Shown one piece after another: positions 1-9,475 of a stretch of DNA of 64,000 bases. Source of the stretch: JACCXG01 sp963785755 (GTDB taxonomy: Bacteria; Acidobacteriota; Vicinamibacteria; Vicinamibacterales; 2-12-FULL-66-21); the NCBI GenBank assembly GCA_963785755.1, contig CAWAXG010000075.1, forward strand, positions 310,001 to 374,000, read 5' to 3'. Position numbers and translations under genes: made by a program. The notes under the pieces were generated by a model. The model was given only the letters and a program-made list of their open reading frames with translations. It had not been told where the DNA came from and did no database searches. How positions within the stretch are numbered: position 1 is the first letter of the stretch; each line of letters opens with the position of its first letter.

Positions 1-252
1 AGCGCATACGGCCCTCCTGATCTCTGCTGGATCATCTGTGACGGTCAAAGGAGGCAGTCCTTTCTCCAGCTCGCTGCGAAGCTCGGAATAATCCCAAACC
101 CGCGCGCTGAAGTCAGCCACAATGTAGCCTCATACCTGCACTGTGAAGTCCGGAGTGTCACGAGTCTGATTCGTGGTTGCCGGCTGCGCGTAGCACACCG
201 AAGCCACCGAAACCATCAGGACAACTGCAACTGAGGTGAGCCTCAGTCTCAT
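1..252 (-). pseudogene. secreted protein of unknown function, 3' end off the window, in-frame stop
   Basis: Reading leftward from ATG 252-250 gives a clear signal peptide (MRLRLTSVAVVLMVSVASVC then YAQP). After about 40 residues there is an in-frame TGA at 132-130, and the same frame then stays open to the window edge with protein-like composition (...YIVADFSARVWDYSEL...). The residue at the stop is plausibly Trp (TGG to TGA). I recall similar short secreted proteins in Acidobacteriota but cannot name the family. The gene is either recently inactivated or carries one base error. It runs off the left edge, so its length is unknown. Confidence 0.5.
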
Positions 253-266
253 AGTGTGTCAGTAGG

Positions 267-282
267 GGCAACTTCTGCGCCA
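267..282 (-). promoter_or_regulatory. weak sigma-54-like -24/-12 match
   Basis: On the minus strand TGGCGC-N5-TTGCC has the required GG-N10-GC spacing. It sits 15 bases before the start of the leftmost secreted protein. One -24 base differs from consensus TGGCAC, and the leader would be very short, so a chance match is quite possible. Confidence 0.25.
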
Positions 283-499
283 CTCAGAGAGCCGGGAAAA
301 TGGGCTGGAAATAACCGGCCTGATTTCATTCTGAGATGTTCGTATCGTTCTGAAAGGCTGTCGACGCTCGAGAGGGGCAGAAGCGATCCTGACCGATCGA
401 TTACGATAGGCGACTCCGATGCGGCTTGTGGCCGCTATGGCCGAAGCCGGAATACGCGTCTCGGTGAAATGGGCACACCGCGCCCTCGTATCGCTTGCA

Positions 500-829
500 G
501 AACCCCACAATGAGGCCCCCTGCCACAAGATTCACGGTCTGGGCTCCAACAAAGACCGCATCACCAATCATCGCTGCGTGAATCAGGAAGAGCATGAGGC
601 CGTGGCCGAACGAGCGATCGCGCTCTACAACGCCGCACACCCTGAGTCGTGGGCCTCCGATCGGACGTACGGCAGTCCCGCCGAGCAATGGGCCACTGAC
701 AGATCGTGGCGCCGCGGCGCAGTGCAGCAGGCGATCAGGCACGAGCAGGCGGGCAATCCGGTTTACCAGTATCAGTTCAGCCCCCCTGATCAACACCAGG
801 TAATGGACACGGCGTCCAGACGCCATTGA
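500..829 (+). pseudogene. carboxylesterase type B C-terminal remnant
   Basis: The open frame carries GSNKD followed by EEHEAVAERAIALY and, about 60 residues on, HEQAGNPVYQYQFS. This order resembles the C-terminal third of type B carboxylesterases / para-nitrobenzyl esterases (GSNKDEG...LYP...G.PVYxYxF). No start, signal sequence or catalytic GESAG motif is visible upstream in any frame, so this is a fragment left in a decayed region next to recombinase and transposase remnants. The call rests on motif recognition only. Confidence 0.35.
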
Positions 830-891
830 GGAAATCGTCGGGTTGCTGGGTAACCTATAGCTCTACGCTCACCCGAAAACCGGAGGCTCTG

Positions 892-1089
892 GTGGTCAGC
901 CGAATCGTCATCGTGGGAGCAGTTATCGCGGCGGCGCTTCTGTTGTTGGCGCCATTCTCTGTCCCCACTTGGGCCGTGGTCGCCTTCGTCCTCGTCGTCT
1001 TCCCATTGGGTATTGCGGTGAGCGCGAGACGGATGCGCCAAGAGCGCCGTCTGGCGCGAACGCTCTGGCAAGCCCTGACGGGAAGATAG
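892..1089 (+). CDS. small two-helix membrane protein
   Basis: A GTG at 892 follows GGAGG at 882-886 with a good spacing. It opens a 65-residue protein with two hydrophobic stretches (IVIVGAVIAAALLLLAPF and TWAVVAFVLVVFPLGIAV) and a basic C-terminal tail (RRMRQERRLAR). I do not recognise a family. The positive-inside pattern suggests an inner-membrane hairpin with a cytoplasmic tail. It lies in a decayed, mobile-element-rich flank and could be a remnant. Confidence 0.35.
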   Translation: MVSRIVIVGAVIAAALLLLAPFSVPTWAVVAFVLVVFPLGIAVSARRMRQERRLARTLWQALTGR

Positions 1090-1097
1090 CTGGAGTA

Positions 1098-1268
1098 TTG
1101 AGGGAATCGTCGTCTATTGGAGGGCTAAGAGGATGGAGGTACGTCATTGGGCTGACGACGATTGCGGCGCTCCTCCTGATGTCCTTCGCGTGGCATCGGC
1201 ATTTCGGTGGCGCACGTCTGTTCCGGTTCGTCCGCCGCACGTTGGCAGGACGTTACAAGTCAAACTGA
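1098..1268 (+). CDS. possible small single-helix membrane protein
   Basis: A TTG start just after the preceding small membrane protein would give a 56-residue product with one hydrophobic segment (VIGLTTIAALLLMSFAW) followed by a basic tail (RFVRRTLAGRYKSN). The ribosome binding site is poor and no family is recognised. It may be a companion of the upstream two-helix protein or simply a chance open frame. Confidence 0.22.
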   Translation: MRESSSIGGLRGWRYVIGLTTIAALLLMSFAWHRHFGGARLFRFVRRTLAGRYKSN

Positions 1269-1324
1269 TGACCCACTACCCGGCGCCGCGGCCGCAGCAA
1301 GGTCGACCGACCGTCTGGGCACCG

Positions 1325-1795
1325 AGCTCCGTCCGCCCGGTGCTTCTCCGGTCGCTCTACTGCGGCGAGATCGTCTGGAACCAATCGCAGAAGCGTGACC
1401 GCTTGGGGCAATCGGGCCGGTCGGCCCGAAGCGACGAGGCCTGGGTATCGGTCGCGGCGCCGGCCCTGCGCATCATCTCGGACGAGCTCTGGACGGCCGC
1501 CCAGCGCGAACGCGAGCGGCGCGAATCGCGATATGCGGCCGGCGAACGCAGCCATCGAGAATCACGCTATCTCCTGTCTGGGCTCGCGCGGTGCGCGCAG
1601 TGTGGAGGCGGTTTCGCGTCACACCAACGGAGTCACGGCAGTCCTGGCAAGAGAACACTTCCTGTTTTACGGCTGCTTCGCACTGGAAACGCGGGCCGGA
1701 GATCTGCTCCAACAACCTTCGTCGGCCGCATGGACAGCCATCCATCACGGGCATGTACAGGTCGAGCAACTCGACACACGGTGTGCCTTCCGCCA
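1325..1795 (+). pseudogene. large serine recombinase remnant
   Basis: Residues LLRSLYCGEIVWNQSQKRDR, then APALRIISDELWTAAQRERE, then LSGLARCAQCGGGFASHQRS match the middle of large serine recombinases: the Recombinase domain followed by the start of the zinc-ribbon. After a frameshift near 1655 the expected continuation (YGC..HWKRGPEICSNNLRRPM) appears in another frame. The N-terminal resolvase domain with the catalytic serine and the C-terminal coiled coil are absent. This is a dead site-specific recombinase marking an old integration event at the edge of the EPS locus. Confidence 0.75.
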
Positions 1796-1925
1796 TTCTG
1801 ACGAGTCCTTCGCGGCCATTGCACGCACACATCGTTTCGTACCGTTGGCTGCTAGCCTAGGAGCGTGACCGAGTAATCGCCAAAAGTGATTGCGAACGGT
1901 CCGGAATCGTCCTACGCTCGCGGCG

Positions 1926-2923
1926 ATGGCGAAAACGTATCGACCGTATGTGCCCGAGCAGGATCTGCTGGTGCCGCCGAGCCTGCGCGACTGGTTGCCC
2001 GAGGGCCACCTGGCATTCTTCGTCAGCGACGTGATCGACCAACTGGATCTGTCGGCCATCACGACGGTGTACGAGCAGGACGAGCGCGGGTATCCGCCGT
2101 ACCACCCGGTGATGATGACGAAGCTGCTCGTCTACGCGTACTGCGTCGGCGTGTTCTCGTCCCGCAAGATGCACCGACGGTTGGTCGAGGACGTGGCGTT
2201 TCGCGTGTTGGCCGCGGGCAATGTCCCGGACCACCGCACGATCGGGGATTTTCGACAGCGGCATCTGGCGGCGTTGCAGGGCCTCTTCGAGCAGGTGCTG
2301 CGGCTGGCGCGCGAGCTGGGCGCGCCGCGGGTCGGGCGCGTGGCCCTCGACGGCACGAAGATCAAGGCGAACGCCTCGAAGCACAAGGCGATGAGTTACG
2401 GACGCATGCCGGAGAAACAACGGCACCTGCGAGACGAGGTGCGCCACTTGCTGGCCCAGGCCGAGGCGGCGGATGCGGCCGATGACGCGGCGTACGGGCC
2501 GATCAGCAAGGCGATGAATTGCCGGCGGAATTGCAACGGCGCGAGAGCCGCCTGGCACGAATCCGTGACGCCAAACGGGCGTTGGAGGCTCGGGCGAAGG
2601 CCGAAGCCGCCGCCGCGGGCGAGTCGCCCGAGACGGCGAAACCGGACTCGAAGTCGCAGTACAACTTCACGGATCCCGAGTCGCGGATCATGAAGGGGCC
2701 TGACGGATTCGTCCAGGCCTACAACGCGCAGGTCGCCGTCGACGTGCTGCAACTGATCGTCGGCCAGGCCGTGACGCAGGAGACGAACGGTCGTGTCGGG
2801 CAGCTCTCCGAGGCTGCGACCTTCGATCGGCATCCGGCGGTCCTCGTCTTCCGCTTGTCGGAAGGGCGGGCCAGGCAACTGCAACCTCAGATCGGGGCCG
2901 TTCGGCGAACACCAGGGACCTGA
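1926..2923 (+). pseudogene. IS1182-family transposase remnant
   Basis: From ATG 1926 the protein reads MAKTYRPYVPEQDLLVPPSL, with SDVIDQLDLSAI and PDHRTIGDFRQRHL. This is the N-terminal half (DUF772-like plus RNase H-fold start) of IS1182/IS5-group DDE transposases. A one-base loss near 2515 moves the reading to a second frame: ELPAELQRRESRLARIRDAK, then YNFTDPESRIMKG and AYNAQVAVD. Beyond about 2790 the similarity decays, so the C-terminal catalytic part is missing or scrambled. I found no convincing terminal inverted repeats. The element is inactive and abuts the frameshifted glycosyltransferase. Confidence 0.85.
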
Positions 2924-3961
2924 TTCTGGAGGAGTGCGGCATATAGCTGGAACACGCGCTCAACGCTATCGTCTGCAGCAGGCGGTGGACTCACGCGAAC
3001 GGATCGCTCGGCCAACACCGTCGTGATGGCCTGACGGAGCGCCTCCGGATCCGAGCGCGGAATCAGGTGAACGCCGGCCGGTCGCATACCGTTGTCGGTG
3101 GCGACGACGGGAACCCCGAGCTGCAGCGCCTCGCGCACCGAGATCGAATCGCCGTCGTACAGCGTCGTCCGCAAGAAGACATCACTTGCGGCGATGAGGC
3201 GAACGGTCAGCGGATGCGGCACATCGCCGCACAGCAGCACATGATCTCGTGCAGGCGACGAGCTGATTTGATGCCGCAGTTGTGATTCCAGACTACCAGA
3301 ACCAACAATGACCAGGCCCGCCCCGGGCAGCTGCTGCCGCAGCACCTCCAGGGCCCGTATTTGCAGGGGCAGATCGTATTCCGGCTCCAACAGGCCGACC
3401 GTCGTCAACAACGGCGAATGTGTCGCGCAGAAGCTGTGGAGGGGCTCGGTGAGGACGAGATCCTCTTCGGGCCGAGACGGGAGAGTACGGGCAGATTTGA
3501 TGGATTCGTGATGGCGCGACTCCGAGCCGCGCGAACAGGGCGCCAATCTCCGCGTTCACAGCGATGACCGCATCCAGACGTCGGAAGACGATGCCACGCA
3601 ACGACCAGGCACGGATGCGGTCGCCGGCGACCTTCGACGGATATCCGCCCGAGTGGAACGTCAATAACACTCGCCGCCGCGGCAGCATCGCGCACAGCGC
3701 ACACAACGCAAGCAGGCGGCCGCTCAGCAGGCCACCGATGTGGATGTGAATGATATCGGCAGGTATCTGGCGGAGCAGCGTCAATACCTGCCGGCCGCTC
3801 TGCGGGTAGTAGACGTCGTCGGAGTCGCGACGCCGATGGCGCGTCAGGTTGATGACTGGAGCCGCCATGCCACGCGACCGCAGGTAATCACGAATGGCGA
3901 CCAGGTTCGTCTGAACCCCGCCGTGTGGAGGCGGGTACGGGCCGAGCTGCAGGACGACCAT
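2887..3961 (-). CDS. GT4-family glycosyltransferase (frameshifted)
   Basis: The start at 3961 gives MVVLQLGPYPPPHGGVQTNL, a typical GT-B N-terminus with HIHIGGL and LTFHSGGYPSK. Near 3471 the reading changes frame. The second part holds the C-terminal GT4 signature (VGLLEPEYDL, VIVGSGSLE, LLCGDVPH, SISVREALQLGVPVVATDNG). Removing one C from the CCC run near 3471 restores one continuous protein of about 358 residues (VSAEEDLVLTEPL), so I treat it as one gene with a sequence error. Its ATG overlaps the stop of the upstream oxidoreductase (TGATG), implying translational coupling. The likely role is cytoplasmic sugar transfer in EPS repeat-unit assembly. The last residues run up against the transposase remnant, so the C-terminus may be altered. 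Confidence 0.8.
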
Positions 3962-6133
3962 CAATCCCTGCGCGCCAACGCCGCGTCGAGGTCGACGGCT
4001 ACGGGCGTAAGCCCGGCGGCAGACTCGAGCAGCGCCAGACAGCCAATGGTGGCGCGCGAGCCATCGCGGGCGGTCACCGGCGAGACGCCGCCGCTTCGTA
4101 CCGCCGCAACGAACCCGGAGATCAGCTGCGCGTAGCCTTTGTCCGGCCACCAGTGGGAGCGTGTGTGCCGGGCCGACGTTCGGATGTCGATCCGCGCAAA
4201 GTCCTCGGTCGCCGCCCCGACGCCGTCGGCAAAGACCTCAACGCGCTCGCCTCCCGATGTCTTGCTGCCTACCGTACAGTAGGTGAGGTTGCCAATCGAT
4301 CCATCAGCGAATTGCAGGCTGGCAGTCAGGTTGTTTTCGCCAATCGGATGCGGTCGTCCGGTCGGGAATGTGAACGCACTCGCCCTGATCGGTTCTGCAT
4401 CCAGTAACCAGTGCATCAGATCGACGAAGTGGCACGCCTCGCCGAGGATGGCGCCACCAATCGCCGGATCTGCCATCCAGTAGGTCCCGGAAATTCCCGG
4501 TGAATTCATGCGGCAGTTGATCACCGCAGGCGTCTGACGACTCTGCAACCGGCGTTTCAGCTCGATGTACATCGGCGCGAACCGCCGGTTGAAACCCACC
4601 GTCAGCTGCTTGCCGGAGGCGCGCACCGCGTCTTCGATCGCCCGGCACTCCGCGAGCGTGAGGGCCATCGGCTTTTCCACGAACACGTGCTTCCCTGCCT
4701 GCAGCGCCGCGACCGTCTGTGATGCGTGATGCTGGTTCCGAGTGATGATGAACACGGCATCCACGTCTGGATCCGCAAGTAACTCGCCGTAATCTGCGCA
4801 ACAGTAACGTGCGCCGAACCGGGTCGCATAGGAGAGGCCACGGGCGCCGCTCAGCGAGCAGACGGCGCGGAGTTCGACGTCGGGCAGCTTCCCGATGACG
4901 GGTAAATGCACCCAGCGAGCAAGATTGCCCGCACCAACCACCGCTACCCGGAGCTGTTTGGCTCGGTGTGGCCTCGGCAGGACTTCGACGCGCCGGCGCG
5001 GTACATACGTCGTTTCCGCCGCCTGGTCCGCTGCCGGGTAGCGGATCAGCACGCCGACGCTCTTCAGTCGCGGGATCGAGGATGGCATTGTAAGCGTCGG
5101 CGGCACGGCCGATGTCGAACTCGTGGGTAATCAACGGCGCGACATTCAGCTGGCCGGCAGCCATCAGCCGCAGAACCTCGGCCATGTTGCGGTTCTCGGT
5201 CCATCGGACGTACGAAATCGGATAATCCTGGCCCTGTTTCTCGTACCCGGGATCGTAACTCCCCGGTCCATACGCCCGTGACATGAAGACCTTGACTTCC
5301 TTCATGTACATGGCGTGCCACGGGAATTCGATCGGCACTGCGCCGACGATGACAATGCGCCCCCGGTCGGCACACATCTCCAGTGCCTGCGTGCACACCC
5401 CGGCCGACTTGGCCGCCGCCGCCACGATCACACAATCCGCACCGCGGCCGTCCGTCACTCCGCGGATATCCCCTGCCGCATCAGCCGCGAGCACATGTTC
5501 GGCGCCGAGCCGCGTCGCCAGCTCCATCCGTTCCGGCCGCAAGTCGACGCCGATGACCCGCGCCCCGTGAAGCTGCGCCAGTTGCGCGACGAGTTGCCCT
5601 ACGATCCCGAGGCCGACGACGACAACCCTTTCGCCGAGGCCGGGTGCGGCGATGCGCACTGCCTGCATCGCGATGCTGCCGAGGGTGGTGAAGGTCGCGT
5701 GCTCGACCGGCACTTCGGGCGGCACCGGCACGACGAGGTTGCGCCCCGCGACAACCGTCTCGCCATGCCCCGAACCCTCGCCACCAAAGGCGACGATCTG
5801 TCCTGGCTCGATGTCGGTGACGTGCCGATCGACAGCCGCCACTCGCCCGGCGCCGGAGTAGCCGAGCACAGCGTATTCGCTGAATTTCGCCTTGACTTCC
5901 GCAAGCGTCCGTTGCGGGCCGTTGGTTTTGACCGCCGCGGCGATCTTGTGCAGATGCGAGGGATTGTGGCGCAGTTCCGAGAGCACGCCTTCCTGATGCA
6001 GACTCGCCGTTTCCGTCCCGCTGCTGATGAGAGAAAACGACGGGCGAATAAGGACGTGATGCGCCTGAAGAACAGGATCGGGCACGTCCACGACAACAAT
6101 CTCTTTCAGGCCTTTCCGTAGTACCTGCTTCAT
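3961..6133 (-). CDS. bi-domain oxidoreductase: medium-chain dehydrogenase plus Gfo/Idh/MocA (frameshifted)
   Basis: The N-terminal ~360 residues are a medium-chain (zinc ADH-like) dehydrogenase: MKQVLRKGLKEIVVVDVPDP, SLISSGTE, Rossmann GLGIVG, and a C-terminal AYNAILDP. After a one-base frameshift at about 5066-5072 a Gfo/Idh/MocA-type domain follows: VAVVGAGNLARWVHLPVI, then FVEKPMALT with the EKP motif, GGAILGEACHF, and the C-terminal beta domain. Such fused two-Rossmann proteins are known from polysaccharide clusters, where they probably act on nucleotide sugars. The exact substrate is unknown. Because the fusion is a known architecture, the frameshift is more likely a sequence error than a split. 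The gene is followed by the coupled GT4 gene. Confidence 0.82.
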
Positions 6134-6225
6134 AGCGTTGATGCTCGACTCAGTCCTTTGCTGCTCGTTTTTCGACGGCTCACTGCTCTCTGCGCCGGGT
6201 CCGGCGACAGGTGTCGCGCGTGACC

Positions 6226-7803
6226 TCAGCGAGGGCGCGTGAAGACATCGCTTGCAAATGGCGAGCGCGGCAGGCCACGCCGCAGAGCCGCCACGGATGC
6301 GCCGACGGCCTGACCGTCAGTTGCCGCCGAGGCGTAAGGGCTCGACGGCTTCAAGCGATAGTCTCCGCCGCGCCCGTCCACGAACTGCGCGTCCAGCTCG
6401 GCGGTCGAAGGGAAAAAGTTGTCCCGGGGATAGCGCGATGCATCGCCACCAGCGATCACGTTGCGGCGGATCGTCTCCCGGCGCAGATACGCGACGATCG
6501 CGGCGTTGCCTATCCCCACGCCGTCACCGAAGATGCCAGTATCGTTGTGCAAGACCAGGTTGTTGGTGAAGTGCAGATCGTCGATCGGCAGCGGACGCCC
6601 GTCGCCGTTGCCGTAGACGATCATGATGCTGCCGCTCTGGAGAACGGTGTTGTGGTCGAAAACGAGTTCTGCCGGCTGATTGCCGATCTGCAGGAACGAG
6701 CCCTGTCCGCCCCATTGTCCGCCAATGTCGTAGAACAGGTTGTGCTCAACCTTGATCCGACGCATCTGCTCGCTTCGATGGCCGTAATCGGCGCCCAGAA
6801 GATTGATGCCGGCAGCGGAGTGACGCACGATGTTGAAACGAAACGTCACGTCCGAGACGACGGACCATGGTGCGCCCCCGTCCTGATTGTTTGGTGTGAA
6901 CAACACCGCGTAGCCGTTCTGCGCGGCCACCCAGTTGTGCTCGAAGACGTTCCACTCGATCAGCACCCGGCGGGCATTTTTCAATTCGAACAGGTTCTTG
7001 ACCGACCACGGCGAACCTTCGGCGCGCCACGCCAGCGGCTTCGCCATATAGTTGCGCCGCACCGTGATGTCGCTGGGCACCAGGTTGCGTATGGCCGGGT
7101 CCGCTCCCCCGAACATCACGTTCTCGCCGGCGGCCTCCAGATAGTTGTTCTCGATCAGGTAGGGGCCGGGGCCATTCCAGCCGCAGATCGCCTGGCTGTC
7201 CTGGCCGATCGCCTTGATGTCGCGAATGTCCGAATTCCGGATGATCGTGGACGCGCTGTTCAAGGCGATCGCCCGCTTCTGCCCGGCCGTCGCGCTGCCA
7301 CGGATCACCAGGCCATCCAGGATGAAGTGATGCGGCACGCTCGACAGGTCCCGCTGTCCGTCAGCGCTGCCGTCACCAAGGGTGATGATGTCTCCGACAC
7401 CGCCCTGGTTTGCTTCGAACGCCAGCCACTGAAGGCGCCAATGATGCGCGCCGGGTTCGGTCGCAAGTGCCGGGGCGCCGTTCGGGGAACGTAGCGTCGG
7501 CATCGAGCGCGCGTGCTCGGGAGCGACACGCGACTGCTCCGGGAAGTCGGAAGCGTCAGCACTTGAACGGACGGTGATGTACTGGTTGCCGCTTTTTGCG
7601 GGAAGCCGAAAGTTTCCGATGTAGCTGGCACCCGCCTGAAGGAGGATTACGTCACCGGGGCGCGCCGTGTCGAGTGCGGCCTGCAGGTCGCCATTCCCTG
7701 GGACGGTGAGGGTTGCCGTCTGCGGCCGTCCAACGCCGCCCAGTACGACGATACACAAGGAGACAATCAGCGTATGGCGCCGCCGTGGCGCGAGGCGCTG
7801 CAT
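6226..7803 (-). CDS. secreted right-handed parallel beta-helix protein (paralogue 1)
   Basis: 525 residues with an N-terminal signal peptide (IVSLCIVVLGGVGRPQTA). The next segment, GNGDLQAALDTARPGDVILL, is the usual opening of pectate-lyase-like beta-helices. It then has repeated short N/D-rich turns (IIRNSDIRDI, YLIENNYLEAAGENVMFGG, VLIEWNVFEHNW, LVFDHNTVLQSG). Two further copies of the same architecture lie at 10.6-12.2 and 13.3-16.3 kb, and all share the LEAA..N..FGG and KNLFE/LEFK blocks. This fold includes polysaccharide lyases and C5-epimerases, and an EPS-modifying role is inferred from context. Catalytic residues cannot be assigned by eye. It is likely exported to the periplasm or cell surface. 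It lies 92 bases upstream of the bi-domain oxidoreductase on the same strand and may be co-transcribed. Confidence 0.82.
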   Translation of the reverse strand: MQRLAPRRRHTLIVSLCIVVLGGVGRPQTATLTVPGNGDLQAALDTARPGDVILLQAGASYIGNFRLPAKSGNQYITVRSSADASDFPEQSRVAPEHARSMPTLRSPNGAPALATEPGAHHWRLQWLAFEANQGGVGDIITLGDGSADGQRDLSSVPHHFILDGLVIRGSATAGQKRAIALNSASTIIRNSDIRDIKAIGQDSQAICGWNGPGPYLIENNYLEAAGENVMFGGADPAIRNLVPSDITVRRNYMAKPLAWRAEGSPWSVKNLFELKNARRVLIEWNVFEHNWVAAQNGYAVLFTPNNQDGGAPWSVVSDVTFRFNIVRHSAAGINLLGADYGHRSEQMRRIKVEHNLFYDIGGQWGGQGSFLQIGNQPAELVFDHNTVLQSGSIMIVYGNGDGRPLPIDDLHFTNNLVLHNDTGIFGDGVGIGNAAIVAYLRRETIRRNVIAGGDASRYPRDNFFPSTAELDAQFVDGRGGDYRLKPSSPYASAATDGQAVGASVAALRRGLPRSPFASDVFTRPR

Positions 7804-7951
7804 ATAACCCTACGCCGACGTTGACGGAACGCGGCCGTTCCGGCTGGAGCAGGTGCGGCCAGGCAAGCCGGCACACTCGCCAGCCCGCCTATTCACCGGA
7901 AACAACCACAGAGTGAGCAACAATGGAATGCCAAAACACCAAAACTGTTGC

Positions 7952-7966
7952 ATCAACATCCGTGCC
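7952..7966 (-). promoter_or_regulatory. degenerate sigma-54-like element
   Basis: Minus-strand TGGCACGGATGTTGAT has a perfect -24 TGGCAC, but the -12 reads TTGAT instead of TTGCT, losing the conserved GC. It lies about 150 bases upstream of the first beta-helix gene in a 427-base gene-free gap. It is listed because neighbouring units carry better matches. Confidence 0.3.
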
Positions 7967-8144
7967 ACTGGGAAGACGGACTATGCCCCAAAAATGACCC
8001 AGTTCTGCTGATCGGCTGCGCGCCTGGAGTGCGCGCACAGGAAAGCAGAAGCCTACAATCACGAAAAGTTTTCCACTCTTACGGCCCCCGCGCCGGTCCC
8101 GCTGAATGCGGTCGCGGCATAGGCGTTGTTCCCGCCAGGCGCCG

Positions 8145-8161
8145 CTGGCACTGCAATTGCT
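8145..8161 (+). promoter_or_regulatory. sigma-54 promoter (exact TGGCAC-N5-TTGCT)
   Basis: The plus strand reads CTGGCACTGCAATTGCT, an exact -24/-12 match with GG-N10-GC spacing. It is 70 bases upstream of the outer-membrane barrel start at 8231, leaving a leader of roughly 60 bases. The rest of the gap 7804-8230 holds no recognisable gene. Transcription would need RpoN plus an enhancer-binding activator, neither of which is in the window. Confidence 0.75.
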
Positions 8162-8230
8162 GAAATTACCAGAGCGGGCCACAAGCACGTCAGTGTCAGC
8201 TGAACCATTCTGCGATGTGCGAGAGAACCA

Positions 8231-9475
8231 ATGAATCTGCACACACACAGCCACCTCTGGCCCGCGCGGGCCTGTCTGGCGACCACGCTGGTCGCAGTTT
8301 TGACCTTGCCCGCGGTCAGCAAAGCCCAGGACTCGACGCCACCGCTGCGTAATGCGAAGACGTTCGAATATCCGACCTATCCTGGGTGGATCTTCACGCC
8401 CTCTCTCGCGTCCGGCGGGAGCTGGGATGACAATCTGCTGTTGGCCCACTCCAGCGATCTCCTGCTGCGCGATTATGGGACGCCTGTGCAACCGTCGCTG
8501 CGGCTGGACTACCGGAGCCGTCGAACCCTGTGGTCGAGCAGTTATGCCAGCTCGTTCCTGATGTATCGCGACGTGAGCGAGCTCAATAGCTCGGACCAGG
8601 CGGTCGATATCCGCTTCCGCCAAGTCCTCACCCGGAACCTGACGTTGTTCGGACACGAAAGCTTCGCCAAAGTGCCGACGACCGACGCCTTCACCCTTGC
8701 GGGCCTTCCGTTCTTTCGCGTCGGGGCGCGCACCAACGATCTCGGCGCCGGCCTCGAGGCCAGATTGAGCCGTACGACGATGTTGGAGCTGGGCTACACG
8801 CTCACGGCCGTGGACTTCGAGTCTGCTCGCCTCCTCGATACTAGTTTGGCGGGAGGATATGCGCACCAGGGATCGGTGTCGTTGGAACGGCAGCTGTCGA
8901 CGCGGTTCGTTCTTGGAGCCGAATATCACCTGCGCCAGGCGGTCCTCGCCGACGCTGACGATCGCTTCAACATCCAGGACGCAACCCTCACTGCTCACTA
9001 CAAGCTGACGCCGAACACGGACCTCTCAGGTTTCGCCGGCGTGTCCCATATCGGCGCCGGCCGCGAGCATCGCGAACAGACCGGCCCCACCGTCGGAATC
9101 GACATTTCGCGGCAAGTGACCAAGGCGGCGCTCATCTCGGCTGGTTACAACCGCACCTTCATTCCCTCATGGGCATTCGGCGGCACATTTCAGAATCAGG
9201 AAGTGTTCGCCACGCTGCGTGTGCCGTTCGCGCGCAATCGGGCCTATGTCGAGGGGCGGGCCACGCTGCTCGACGCCGAAGCGCTTCAGTCCGGTGAGCC
9301 GAATCTGCGCTCGCTGTGGGTCGGCACCGTGCTCGGATATCGAGCCACGCGGTGGCTGCGCGTCGAGGGGTACTGCGATCGTTCAGGGCAGGATACGAAC
9401 CGACCGGGCGGCGATCGCCATCGCAACATTTTCGGGTTTCGCGTCGTTACCGCCAAGCCGATGAAACTCGGGTGA
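8231..9475 (+). CDS. outer-membrane beta-barrel protein, EPS-associated
   Basis: 414 residues. The signal peptide (ACLATTLVAVLTLPAVSKAQ) is followed by FTPSLASGGSWDDNLLLAHS and then alternating amphipathic strands (LRLDYRSRRTLWSSSYASSF, GLEARLSRTTMLELGYTLTA, YKLTPNTDLSGFAGVSHI), ending near an aromatic-rich strand. This resembles outer-membrane barrels often found beside EPS export genes in PEP-CTERM-type loci. It may be a polysaccharide export or surface-retention channel, but no specific family is assigned. A sigma-54 match lies 70 bases upstream. Its stop overlaps the GTG of the next glycosyltransferase (GTGA), so the two are translationally coupled. Confidence 0.75.
   Translation: MNLHTHSHLWPARACLATTLVAVLTLPAVSKAQDSTPPLRNAKTFEYPTYPGWIFTPSLASGGSWDDNLLLAHSSDLLLRDYGTPVQPSLRLDYRSRRTLWSSSYASSFLMYRDVSELNSSDQAVDIRFRQVLTRNLTLFGHESFAKVPTTDAFTLAGLPFFRVGARTNDLGAGLEARLSRTTMLELGYTLTAVDFESARLLDTSLAGGYAHQGSVSLERQLSTRFVLGAEYHLRQAVLADADDRFNIQDATLTAHYKLTPNTDLSGFAGVSHIGAGREHREQTGPTVGIDISRQVTKAALISAGYNRTFIPSWAFGGTFQNQEVFATLRVPFARNRAYVEGRATLLDAEALQSGEPNLRSLWVGTVLGYRATRWLRVEGYCDRSGQDTNRPGGDRHRNIFGFRVVTAKPMKLG

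Noticed and set aside
6211..7494. 427-residue plus-strand ORF opposite the first beta-helix gene
   Set aside because: No signal peptide or motif, and the composition is that of an antisense shadow. The minus strand encodes a convincing beta-helix protein.
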